From: Pseudomonadota bacterium
GTDB taxonomy: Bacteria > Myxococcota_A > UBA796 > SXON01
NCBI GenBank assembly: GCA_030685065.1
Contig: JAUXQH010000169.1
Coordinates: forward strand, 120,641 to 184,640
Length of the DNA: 64,000 nt
Direction: 5' to 3'
Position numbers and translations under genes: made by a program. Below, piece by piece: positions 15,630 through 24,231 of the stretch (position 1 is its first letter; each line of letters starts with the position of its first letter). The notes below the pieces were generated by a model, which saw only the letters and a list, made by a program, of their open reading frames with translations, was not told the DNA's origin and did not search any database.

Positions 15630-17384
15630 TCACTCACGGAGACCTACCCCGCCTCCGATGAGCGTCGCGCGAGCGCTCGCCTGGGCGAGGGCCGCCTCGC
15701 GGTTCACGGCGACGATGATGCCAGCGGTCCGCCCCTGCTTCGCAGCCCGCTCCCAGATCCGAGCGGGCTGCGGGAGGGGCCCTGCCAGCACTACGCGCTT
15801 GCCGCGGGCGTGTAGCGCCCGAATCGTGTTTCCCAGGGCGGCGAAGCCCGTCGCGTCGATCACCGGCACCCGAGCGAGGTCGAGGATGAGCGTGTGGAAG
15901 GTGTCTCCGTGCGAGGCGTGCAGCGCCTCCATCGCCTGGTGGGCCGCCCCGAAGAAGAGGGGGCCGTTCACCTCGTAGATGGCAACGCCCGGCGGCAGCT
16001 TCGGCAGGGCGTGGTCCTCCTCCGTGGCGTCGATCGCGAACCCGCTCTCGGTGAGCTCCGCCATGCGCCGCATGAACAGGACCGCGGCCAGCAGAAAGCC
16101 GACGCTCACCGCCCACACCATGTCGAAGACGACGGTGAGCAGGAAGCAGGTGAGGAGGACGAACACGTCGCCCTTGGGGGCGATGCGCACGACACCGATG
16201 AAGTGCCGGATCTCCGACATGTTCCAGGCGACCAGGAGGAGGAGCGCCGCGAGGGAGGCCATCGGGATGTAGGCGACCAGCGGCGCGAGGAAGAGCATCG
16301 CCGCGAGGACCACCAGGGCGTGCGTCACGGCGGCGAACGGTGACCGGGCGCCGGCCCGGATGGCGGTAGCGGTGCGGGCGAGGGCTCCGGTGGCGGCGAT
16401 GCCGCCGAAGAACGGCGCGACGATGTTCCCGATCCCCTGGCCGACGAGCTCGGAGTTCGGGTCGTGCCGGGTGCCGGTCATGCCGTCCGCCACGACAGAC
16501 GAGAGCAGCGACTCGATGGCGCCGAGCACGGCGATGGCGAAGGCGGCGGGGAGCAGGGCGCGAAAATGTTCGAAGTCGAGGTGCAGCCCGGACCACGGCA
16601 AGGCGGGGCGCGGCAAGACCGGCGGGATGCCGGCCACCTCGACCCCATCGACGGTCGACTGGAAGCGGCTGCCGATGGTGGCGACCTCGAAGCCGGGCCA
16701 GAGCGCGTGCGCCGCTGCTACGCCCGCAGCCACGGCGCCGATGGCGAGGAGCGGCGCCGGGACCTTCTGGATCACCTTGGGGAGCAGGAGCAGCAACAGG
16801 AGGGTCGCCGCGGCGACGACCAGCTCGCGTGGGTCCAGCGTCCCGCGGGCCTGCCACAATGCCCACACCTTCTCGTGGTAGGGCTCCGGCATCGCGGCCA
16901 ACTTCAGGCCGAGCACGTCCTTGATCTGCAGGGTGGCGATGACGACGGCGATGCCGGTCGTGAACCCCGTCGTGACGGGATAGGGGACGAAGCGGATGAG
17001 GCTCCCGAGCCGGGCCACCCCGAGCACCACGAGCAGGATCCCGGCCAGAAACCCGGCGGTGAGCAGCCCCGACAGGCCATGCCGAGAGACGATGGGGGCC
17101 AGGATGACCACGAACGCGGCGGTCGGGCCGGTGACCTGGAACTTGCTCCCGCCGAGGAGCGCGGTGACCGAGCCCGCGAAGATCGCCGTGTACAGGCCGT
17201 GTTGCGGCGGCGCGCCCACGGCGATGGCGAGCGCCATGGAGAGCGGCAGCGCGACCACGCCGACCACCAGCCCCGCGAAGACGTCGGCGCGAAGGTCGGC
17301 AAGGCCGTAGCCCTTCCGGAACACGCGCCGGACGGCCGCGCCGATGGGGACGGAGAGGCGGGGGCGCGCGTTGGAGTCGTCCAT
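15630..17384 (-). CDS. SulP-family anion transporter with STAS domain
   Basis: 584 aa, ATG 17384. It has the SulP signature region LADLRADVFAGLVVGVVALPLSMALA, 12-14 hydrophobic segments through residue about 440, the motif QVTGPTAAFVV, and a C-terminal STAS domain (about 455-565) ending VIDATGFAALG. Family members carry sulfate, bicarbonate or dicarboxylates (DauA) across the inner membrane. There is no carbonic anhydrase partner here to favour bicarbonate. The sulfotransferase genes at 43-45 kb would make sulfate uptake useful, but that link is only inference. Convergent with the kinase gene (52 bp apart) and divergent from the diguanylate cyclase gene. Confidence 0.9.
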   Translation of the reverse strand: MDDSNARPRLSVPIGAAVRRVFRKGYGLADLRADVFAGLVVGVVALPLSMALAIAVGAPPQHGLYTAIFAGSVTALLGGSKFQVTGPTAAFVVILAPIVSRHGLSGLLTAGFLAGILLVVLGVARLGSLIRFVPYPVTTGFTTGIAVVIATLQIKDVLGLKLAAMPEPYHEKVWALWQARGTLDPRELVVAAATLLLLLLLPKVIQKVPAPLLAIGAVAAGVAAAHALWPGFEVATIGSRFQSTVDGVEVAGIPPVLPRPALPWSGLHLDFEHFRALLPAAFAIAVLGAIESLLSSVVADGMTGTRHDPNSELVGQGIGNIVAPFFGGIAATGALARTATAIRAGARSPFAAVTHALVVLAAMLFLAPLVAYIPMASLAALLLLVAWNMSEIRHFIGVVRIAPKGDVFVLLTCFLLTVVFDMVWAVSVGFLLAAVLFMRRMAELTESGFAIDATEEDHALPKLPPGVAIYEVNGPLFFGAAHQAMEALHASHGDTFHTLILDLARVPVIDATGFAALGNTIRALHARGKRVVLAGPLPQPARIWERAAKQGRTAGIIVAVNREAALAQASARATLIGGGVGLRE

Positions 17385-17580
17385 GAGGTCTCAAGCTACG
17401 AACCGCGGCCGAATCGGCACGGGACACCCTGCCGCGTCAAGACTTCAGTCATCCAGGCTACCAATCGATCGGGTGGAGCGCACAGACCCGCGGATTGTCA
17501 TCCTCGCTGAACTCTGACCGCTTCTCTTCTTCCCTCAAGCCGAGCGGGCGTTCGTACGACTACGGAAGCGGAGTCATGAA

Positions 17581-18915
17581 ATGACCGCACGCCACACGTC
17601 GGCTGACGCTCGCATCCCGTGTCTGCGCCACGCCGTCGAGGCCATGCTGGAGGGCGAGTTCCACTTCGCCCTCCCCCCATCCGCCGTACCCGACGCCGCG
17701 CCGGATGAGGTGGATCGGCTCGCCCAGGTGCTGGACCAGCTCGGCCACTCGATCGCCGAGTCGATCGAACGACTGAGGAGTCTGGCCGAGCTGGCCGAGA
17801 AGATCAACGGGGGGCTGCTGCCCGAGGAGGTGCTCGACCACCTGTTCGATTCCTTCCATACCATCATCCCCTACGATCGAATCGGCTGCGCGCTCCTCGA
17901 GGATGACGGCCGCGTGGCCCGGACGCTCTGGGCGCGCACGAGCGCGCACGCCGCACAGATCGGCATCGGCTACGCGGCGCCACTGGCGAAGAGCAGCCTG
18001 TGCGAGGTCCTCCGGACCGGTCGGCCCCGCATCATCGACGACCTCGTGCTCTACCGGACCGACCACCCGCGCTCGAGCTCCACCATGCGGATGCTCGCGG
18101 AGGGCATCCGGTCGAGCCTCACCTGTCCGCTGATCGCGATGTCGAAGCCGATCGGCTTCCTGTTCTTCAGCAGCCAGAGCCCGCACGCCTACTCGGACGC
18201 CCACGTTGCCTTCTTCGAGCGCATCGCCGGGCAGGTCTCGACCGTGCTGGAGAAGGCGCGCATCTACCAGGAGCTGCTCGACACGAAGGCGCGGCTCGAG
18301 GTGGCCAACTCTGGGCTGGAGCGCCTCGCGTCCGTCGACGCGCTGACCGGGGTGGCCAACCGTCGGCAGTTCGACGTGCAGCTCGGAGGCGAGTGCGTCC
18401 GCGCCAGCCGTGGCCAGACGGCCCTCGCGCTCCTGGTGATCGACGTCGACCGGTTCAAGGCGCTGAACGACGGCTGGGGTCACGCGACCGGGGATGCCTG
18501 CCTCACCGCGCTGGGCAGGATCCTGGCGGGGTGCGCCCGCCGTCCCGGCGACCTCGCGGCGCGGTTCGGAGGCGACGAGTTCGCGCTGCTCCTGCCCGCG
18601 GTCGATCCGACGGGAGCCCGGGCGATCGCCGAGGGGATCCGCGCGGACGTGGCGGCCTGGGCCAGGGCCGCGCGGCCCGACGGTCTGCCCATGACGGTGA
18701 GCATCGGATTGGGCACGATGAACGGGCGTGATGGGCCGATCACCGCGGCGGCGCTGTTCGCGGCGGCGGACCAGGGGCTGTACGCCGCCAAGGAGGCCGG
18801 CCGCGACAGCGTCGGCCGAAGCCCCGCGCGGGCTTCGGCGAAGCCGGACCCTTCAGCGGCCCGCGCCGCCGCCGAGGGCGAGGAGCGGGACGACGAGGAT
18901 CACGGCGAGCATTGA
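17581..18915 (+). CDS. GAF-GGDEF diguanylate cyclase
   Basis: 444 aa, ATG 17581. Residues about 70-230 form a GAF domain, followed by a short coiled coil and a GGDEF domain at about 250-405. The active site GGDEF is intact at 330-334 (ARFGGDEFALLLP), and the inhibitory I-site RxxD is present as R321-P-G-D324, so product feedback is expected. It should make c-di-GMP from two GTP in the cytosol in response to a small ligand of the GAF domain. The C-terminal 40 residues are low complexity, and the DNA there carries a 9-bp hairpin (CCGAAGCCC/GGGCTTCGG, 18816-18838). The cellulose operon 4.4 kb downstream is a natural target for its product. Confidence 0.92.
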   Translation: MTARHTSADARIPCLRHAVEAMLEGEFHFALPPSAVPDAAPDEVDRLAQVLDQLGHSIAESIERLRSLAELAEKINGGLLPEEVLDHLFDSFHTIIPYDRIGCALLEDDGRVARTLWARTSAHAAQIGIGYAAPLAKSSLCEVLRTGRPRIIDDLVLYRTDHPRSSSTMRMLAEGIRSSLTCPLIAMSKPIGFLFFSSQSPHAYSDAHVAFFERIAGQVSTVLEKARIYQELLDTKARLEVANSGLERLASVDALTGVANRRQFDVQLGGECVRASRGQTALALLVIDVDRFKALNDGWGHATGDACLTALGRILAGCARRPGDLAARFGGDEFALLLPAVDPTGARAIAEGIRADVAAWARAARPDGLPMTVSIGLGTMNGRDGPITAAALFAAADQGLYAAKEAGRDSVGRSPARASAKPDPSAARAAAEGEERDDEDHGEH

Positions 18916-19185
18916 TTCCCCGTAGGGGTGCGAGGCCAAGCGGGGGACTCCCGCGGTCGTCCGTGCCCCCGGAGATGAGCGCGTCGGCGAACAGCAGATC
19001 CAGGCTCATGAACCAGACGCAACGGCGAGTCCGCCCGCTCGACCAATCGCCCGAACGGGCGCTGGCACGGCGTAGACGCGCACGCCACACGGCCGATTTT
19101 GCGACCGCCGAGCCCGCGGGCCGTTTCTGACCAGGTGGTCTTTTCGCCGGGTGAACGGTGAAGATCTATGAAGCCAGGGGGCAGC

Positions 19186-21525
19186 ATGAGGTTCAGACAG
19201 ATGGCGCGAGGTCGGCGCGGCACGCGGTCAGTGGGGGAGCTCCCTCCGCGGGGAGCATCTCCGGCGCGGTCCCGCAACTGGACCGGACCGGGCAGGGCAG
19301 CGTCGTTGGCGTGGGTCGTGGGGGTGTCCCCCCTCTTCGTCCTGGCGGGCGGATGCGGCTTCACGGCCGGTAGCTTCCCGGACGCGACCGTCGGCCCCAT
19401 CGAGGCCAACGCCGTCGCGTGCGACTGTCGGTTCGCCGATTCGGGGTCCCGGACGTTGCGCATCCAGGCGAGCAGCGACGACGCCGAGCAGTCGGGCACC
19501 GTCATGGACCTGACCAGCACCGACCTCGATCTCGCCGAGAAGCACGTCGGGGTGCGCTTCGACAAGCTCGGGCTGCCGCCCGGCGCGGTGATCCAGAGCG
19601 CTCACATTCAGTTCGAGGCCGACGCGACACAGAACGATCCGACCTCGCTGGTCATCCGTGCGCAGGCCCTCCCGGATGCGCCGGCGTTCACCACCGCCGC
19701 CAACAACATCACCGGGCGGACGCCGCTCGCCGGCACGGCGGTGCCCTGGACCATCGGGGCATGGTCCTCGGGTGCCGCCGGGTCGGTGCAGCGCACCCCA
19801 GATCTGTCGCCGCTTCTCCAAGAGCTCGTGGATCTGCAGGGCTGGAGCTCCGCGAGTCCGGTCGTGCTGATCTTCATCGGCGGGACGGGCCACCGCACCG
19901 CCGAGTCCTTCGATGGCGGCGCGAACGCAGCGCCCCAGCTCGTGGTGACCTTCGACACGGAGCTGGCGGCCGAGATCCCGACCTGCGCCACGAACCTCGA
20001 CCGTGACGCGAACGGGTTCCTGATCTCCCCGCAGGCCACATGCGACACGCTCGAGACGACGCTGGGCGGGCTCAACGCTGCGTGCCAGCTCCCGCAGACC
20101 GTGAACTGCACGGCGGTGAACCGGAAGGACCCGAACCAGGCCGACATCCCGGACAGCTACCAGAGCGAGGTCTGCCTGGAGCCCTGCGACCCCAACCCCG
20201 TCGACGCTCCGACCTGCAACGAGTACGACCCGGTCGAGTTCGTCGCCTGCCTGGAGCGCGGGAACCCGCTCGCCAACTGCAAGACGCTCCATGCTTCCGC
20301 CACACACGCGGGCACCGACACGCCGGTGTGCGTCAGCTCGGGCAGCCCGCTCGCCTTCCACGCGTTCGGCCGTCGCAGCCGTTGCGAGGTGGAAGGCACG
20401 TCCGAGATCCTGATCGGAGACCGCGAGCCGGAGCAGGATCCAGCGACCGCGGGCAGCGTGGAGATCCTCGGGGGCCCCTGCCCGGGCGACGACTGCCGCG
20501 TCCACTCCTCCTTCGCCGTCGACATGGAGCCGATCACCTTCGAGGTTCGCTTCGCCCGCGATCCGACGTTCACGAACCTCGGCGCGGCCGGGAGCGCTCG
20601 CGAGACGACGCTCCTCGACGCCGGGGTCGCCAGCTTCGACCCGGACACGGTGGGCGGCACCGGCACGGGCAGGCGCGGGAGCGACGGGCTCGCCATCGCC
20701 GCGTCGAACTCGGACGTCGTCGAGGTGGGGGTCGACTGGATGGGGCGGACCTGTGACATGACCGGCACCCTCGCGGTCGGGGTCGGGGATGACGGGCTGT
20801 GCGAGGCCGACGGGACGACCGTCTGCGGCTCGGACGCCGAATGCTCCGCGGTGGGAGGCGCGTGCGTCCTCCCTCCGAACGACGACGCCGAGATGAGTGT
20901 CGGCGTCACCCTCGTCGGGGACCTCGTGAATCAGCCGCCGGACGCCCTGGCGGGGGCGGACCAGGCGATCGAGTGCACCTCGTCGGCCGGAGGAACCTTC
21001 GATCTGGACGGGCGCGGGAGCAGCGACCCCGACGGGAACCTCGCCCTCGCGAGCTGGCGTGCCGGTAGCCGCACCGGATCCGAGCTCAGCGACGATCTCC
21101 GCACGACCCAGGCGCTCGGGGTCGGCGACACGCAGAGCTACGTCTTGCGCGTGGTGGACACGTTCGCGCAGCTCGACGAGGACGCGACGAGCGTGTCCGT
21201 GGTGGACACGACGCCCCCGAGCATCGCGTGCAATGCGCCCGCTACGATACGGCCGCGCGATGCCGTCGCGACCTTCGCGGCGACCGCCACGGACGTGTGT
21301 GACACGAGCGTGGCCGCCGCCGTCACCAGCTACGACTGCTTCGCCATCAAGTCCAACGGCCGGCGCATGAGCAAGCTCGAGTCGTGCGAGGTGTCCTTCG
21401 CCGCGGACACGCTCCGGGTCGAGGACGTCGGCGGCATCGGCGATCACATCACGTGGACCGTCCAGGCGGTCGATGACGCCGGCAACGTCGGGAGCGCTAC
21501 CTGCGAGGTCATCATTCGTCGGTGA
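19186..21525 (+). CDS. Secreted modular lipoprotein-like protein
   Basis: 779 aa. ATG 19186 is preceded by AGGGGGC at 5 nt; an ATG at 19168 has no such site. A long basic N-terminus leads to a hydrophobic stretch ending VLAGGC, a marginal lipobox. Residues about 80-270 match a carbohydrate-binding-like beta-sandwich found beside metallophosphatases and proteases (AHIQFEAD, NNITGRTP, TPDLSPLLQELV, AESFDGGANAAPQLVV). The middle is Cys-rich, and the C-terminal 100 residues are an HYR-like Ig module. No catalytic residues are seen. Probably an extracellular adhesin or matrix protein. Confidence 0.7.
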   Translation: MRFRQMARGRRGTRSVGELPPRGASPARSRNWTGPGRAASLAWVVGVSPLFVLAGGCGFTAGSFPDATVGPIEANAVACDCRFADSGSRTLRIQASSDDAEQSGTVMDLTSTDLDLAEKHVGVRFDKLGLPPGAVIQSAHIQFEADATQNDPTSLVIRAQALPDAPAFTTAANNITGRTPLAGTAVPWTIGAWSSGAAGSVQRTPDLSPLLQELVDLQGWSSASPVVLIFIGGTGHRTAESFDGGANAAPQLVVTFDTELAAEIPTCATNLDRDANGFLISPQATCDTLETTLGGLNAACQLPQTVNCTAVNRKDPNQADIPDSYQSEVCLEPCDPNPVDAPTCNEYDPVEFVACLERGNPLANCKTLHASATHAGTDTPVCVSSGSPLAFHAFGRRSRCEVEGTSEILIGDREPEQDPATAGSVEILGGPCPGDDCRVHSSFAVDMEPITFEVRFARDPTFTNLGAAGSARETTLLDAGVASFDPDTVGGTGTGRRGSDGLAIAASNSDVVEVGVDWMGRTCDMTGTLAVGVGDDGLCEADGTTVCGSDAECSAVGGACVLPPNDDAEMSVGVTLVGDLVNQPPDALAGADQAIECTSSAGGTFDLDGRGSSDPDGNLALASWRAGSRTGSELSDDLRTTQALGVGDTQSYVLRVVDTFAQLDEDATSVSVVDTTPPSIACNAPATIRPRDAVATFAATATDVCDTSVAAAVTSYDCFAIKSNGRRMSKLESCEVSFAADTLRVEDVGGIGDHITWTVQAVDDAGNVGSATCEVIIRR

Positions 21526-21683
21526 TGGCGCCCAACGCGGACGGCGCGAGCCCAACACGCTTGCTGCGGCCCGACAGGGGATGCGCTCGCTGTGCCCGAA
21601 CGGCCGCCGCGGGCCCCTGCCCCCACATCCGCTCGACCCGCACCCCCGCTCTCACTCGGCCGGCGCCGCGCGAGACGCGGGCC

Positions 21684-22547
21684 CTACCCCCCGGAAGCGT
21701 ACGCCCCGCCGACCTCCGGCGCGAACGCCGCGCCGTCGAACGCGTACCGCTCCACCTCGAACGCGCCGGTGGGGGCGATGTCGTAGAGGTTGAAGTGCGC
21801 GGTGCGGTGCCGCTCCGGCAGGTAGGCGTAGCCGCCCGCGCCCGGGTTCAGCGAGTGCAACGGCGCGCCCTCGCGCGGGATGACCGTGCGGTAGCCATGG
21901 TGCTCGTGCCCGTGCAGGACCGCGACGACACGCGGGTGGCGGGCGAGCACGGCCTCGAGCTCGAGGGAGTTCTCGAGGCTGCGCGTGAACGGGCCGTAGG
22001 GGCCGCCGCGGCGATCGCGCAGGGGGTAGTGGAGCAGAACGATCGCGGGAGCGGTGCCGCCGGCGAGCAGCGCCTCGAGCGCGTCGAGCTGCTGGCGGGG
22101 GGTGAGCCCGCGCGAGAGGAAGTCGGGGCGCGACACGTCGAGCGCGACGAAGTCGACCCCGCCGTGCTGCGCCACGTAGGGGTACACGCCGCCGTTGGAC
22201 CACGCGCCGAAGTGCTCCTGGAACCGCCCGAGGCTCTCGCTGGTGTACACGTCGTGATTGCCGGGCAACACGAGGAACGGGAACCGATCCGTGATGGGGG
22301 CGAGCAGCGCGGCGGCGCGCTCGAACTCCTGGGGCGTCGCGGTGGACGTGAGGTCCCCCGTGCAGACGACCAGGGCGGGCTCGGAGCGCACCACGGCGTC
22401 GACCAGGGCCTCGACCGTGCGGAGGGTGAAGTGGGCCGAGCGCCCGAGAAGGTACAGGTTGACCGCGCCGAGCGCCCGCTTCGAGAAGAGCTGGGAGAGG
22501 TGCGGGGGGGCCTCGACGTGCAGGTCCGTGATGTGTGCGACGCGCAT
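21684..22547 (-). CDS. Calcineurin-like metallophosphoesterase
   Basis: 287 aa, ATG 22547. All blocks of the two-metal phosphoesterase fold are present: HITDLHVE (D-x-H), VVCTGDL (GD), LPGNHDVYT (GNHD), LHYPL and LHGHEHHG (GHxH). No signal peptide, so cytoplasmic. Substrates range from cyclic nucleotides to lipid A precursors and dinucleotide polyphosphates; the sequence does not choose among them, although size and motif spacing fit the CpdA/Icc-like group. Divergent from the PilZ-like gene at 22590, with 42 bp between start codons. Confidence 0.9.
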   Translation of the reverse strand: MRVAHITDLHVEAPPHLSQLFSKRALGAVNLYLLGRSAHFTLRTVEALVDAVVRSEPALVVCTGDLTSTATPQEFERAAALLAPITDRFPFLVLPGNHDVYTSESLGRFQEHFGAWSNGGVYPYVAQHGGVDFVALDVSRPDFLSRGLTPRQQLDALEALLAGGTAPAIVLLHYPLRDRRGGPYGPFTRSLENSLELEAVLARHPRVVAVLHGHEHHGYRTVIPREGAPLHSLNPGAGGYAYLPERHRTAHFNLYDIAPTGAFEVERYAFDGAAFAPEVGGAYASGG

Positions 22548-22589
22548 GAGACGGTGATCTATCCCCCTTCGACGGGGTAGGAGGTGCGG

Positions 22590-23216
22590 ATGGACGATCC
22601 CCGCCGGGTGTTGGAAGACGCCGCCGAACAACGCCTCGCCTGCGAGGTGCTCCCGCGAAACGGGAGCTGGCGCCGCGGCCGCGTGATCCGCGTCGAGCGG
22701 GGGGGCCTGGTGCTCACCGTCTCGGGCGATGCCCTGCCCAACGGCACCGACGTGCGGTGCTGGCTCAACGTGTCTGGCCAGGCGTGGACCTTCGAGGCCT
22801 CGGTGCTCCGAAGCGGTGTCTCCGTGCCCGATCGCACCCAGCAGGGGCTCCTGCTCGGCTTCATGGACGGGTGGCGGCGCGCCGACCGGCAGTCGGGCGC
22901 CATCACGCTCGAGGTGCTGCCCCACAACGGGCGCGCCATCTCGCTGATCGACGGCGCCGCGCGCGTGGTCGACCTCTCGCCCTCCGAGCTCACGCTCACC
23001 GCCCCGACGGACTTCAACCTCATCTTCGTCGAGCAAGGCGCCGTCCGCCTCCGGCTCGGCCTGCCCGACCGCGCGCCGATGGAGGTCGGGGCCCGCGTGA
23101 GCGGCCTGACCCCCGGGAAGGGGCACCTGCTGTACCGGTTGAGCATCGAGGCCGTCGAGGACGGCGAGCGGTACCGCGAGCTGGTGGCGGGCATCCGGCA
23201 GACCCTGGGCGTGTGA
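22590..23216 (+). CDS. PilZ/YcgR-like protein
   Basis: 208 aa. ATG 22590 has a strong ribosome site (AGGAGG at 22579-22584), which decides against the GTG at 22584. The N-terminal half resembles a YcgR-type beta-barrel (WTFEASVLRSGVSVPDRTQQGLLLGF). The second half starts RRADRQSGAITLEV and has VVDLSPSELTL where PilZ domains have D-x-S-x-x-G. The RxxxR motif is not clean and the Gly is Glu, so c-di-GMP binding is uncertain. It sits 130 bp upstream of the cellulose operon on the same strand. It may be a regulator of that operon or a diverged receptor. Confidence 0.6.
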   Translation: MDDPRRVLEDAAEQRLACEVLPRNGSWRRGRVIRVERGGLVLTVSGDALPNGTDVRCWLNVSGQAWTFEASVLRSGVSVPDRTQQGLLLGFMDGWRRADRQSGAITLEVLPHNGRAISLIDGAARVVDLSPSELTLTAPTDFNLIFVEQGAVRLRLGLPDRAPMEVGARVSGLTPGKGHLLYRLSIEAVEDGERYRELVAGIRQTLGV

Positions 23217-23346
23217 GGGTGCCAGCCCCGGAGCGCCACCCGGGCCGCCCTCCGCTCCCATTGACCCTACCCCGAGGGTGAGCACGATCCCCGAGCTTTA
23301 GGCTTCGTTTCTATCGACGAGGCCGAGGGCGACGCGGGGGAATCGC

Positions 23347-24231
23347 ATGGGGGCAACTGGCACGGGCGGCACGCCCTTGTCCGTGGACCGGGATCTGCTC
23401 GAGCTCATGGTGGCCTACGGCTTCGTCCCGAGCGAAGCGGTCGCCGGTGTCCGCCCCGCGGCGGCACGCTCCGAGGCCCCGGATCCACGGCGCACGCCCG
23501 CAGTGAGGCCGCTCGCCCTCGCCGTCGCCTCGGGCTCTCCGCGCGCGGGCCGCACCACGATCGCGACGGGCCTCGCCCACGCCTGGTCGCGCGCGGGGCG
23601 CAGCGTGCTGCTGGTCGATCTCGACCCCTCCGAGGAGCTCGGGCGGCTCCTCCTCCTCGGCTCGGCGATCACCGTCAACACCGGACAGCTGCTGCTGCAC
23701 GCGATCACGGACGGCGGCGAGGTGGAGCCGTCGCGCACCGTGCTTCCCGGCGTCGACCTGGTGTCCTCGGGAAGCCTGTACGCGTGGGACTCCGACGCGC
23801 TGCCGTCCCGGCTGCGGGGCCGCCCCACGGCGCTCCGCGCGGCCCTCGGCGACCACCTCGCGCGCTACGACCGCGTGATCGTCGATGTTCCGAACGCCCC
23901 GGTGTCCCTGTGGGAGGCCGCGATGAGCATCGTCGACGAGATCCTGCTCGTGGTGGCCGCGGCAAGCCTCGTCGGCGGCCCGGGAGACGGCCCCGCGCGC
24001 GGCGCGCCAGGCCCAGCGGGCTCTCCGAAGCCGAGCCACCTCCTCCTCTCCGGCTTCGATCCCGGGCAACCGCCGGCCGCGGACCGCGTCGCCGCGCTGC
24101 GGGATCTCCTCGACACCGCCATTCCCCGCTTTCCGCAGATCCGGAGCCCGTGGGACGTGATCGGCGGGGCGGGCGGGACCGCGGCGGACGATGCGTTCAC
24201 GGCGCTCGCGGCCGAGCTGGACGCCCGATGA
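23347..24231 (+). CDS. bcsQ: BcsQ-like ParA/MinD-family protein
   Basis: 294 aa, ATG 23347, first gene of the cellulose operon. The fold is ParA/MinD-like: the P-loop position reads SGSPRAGRTT (62-71), LLVDLDPSEE is the A' motif, and VIVDVPNAP is the Walker B-like strand. Deviant Walker A motifs normally carry a signature Lys and a P-loop Lys (KGGxGKT); here both are replaced, the second by Arg69. ATP hydrolysis may be lost. In enterobacteria BcsQ places the cellulose machine at the pole. Identity rests mostly on position: its stop overlaps the bcsA start by ATGA. Confidence 0.75.
   Translation: MGATGTGGTPLSVDRDLLELMVAYGFVPSEAVAGVRPAAARSEAPDPRRTPAVRPLALAVASGSPRAGRTTIATGLAHAWSRAGRSVLLVDLDPSEELGRLLLLGSAITVNTGQLLLHAITDGGEVEPSRTVLPGVDLVSSGSLYAWDSDALPSRLRGRPTALRAALGDHLARYDRVIVDVPNAPVSLWEAAMSIVDEILLVVAAASLVGGPGDGPARGAPGPAGSPKPSHLLLSGFDPGQPPAADRVAALRDLLDTAIPRFPQIRSPWDVIGGAGGTAADDAFTALAAELDAR

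Noticed and set aside
23217..23346. c-di-GMP riboswitch before the cellulose operon
   Set aside because: The 130-bp gap shows no GEMM-like conserved core; a TTGACC at 23261 has no well-spaced -10, so no promoter is annotated either.
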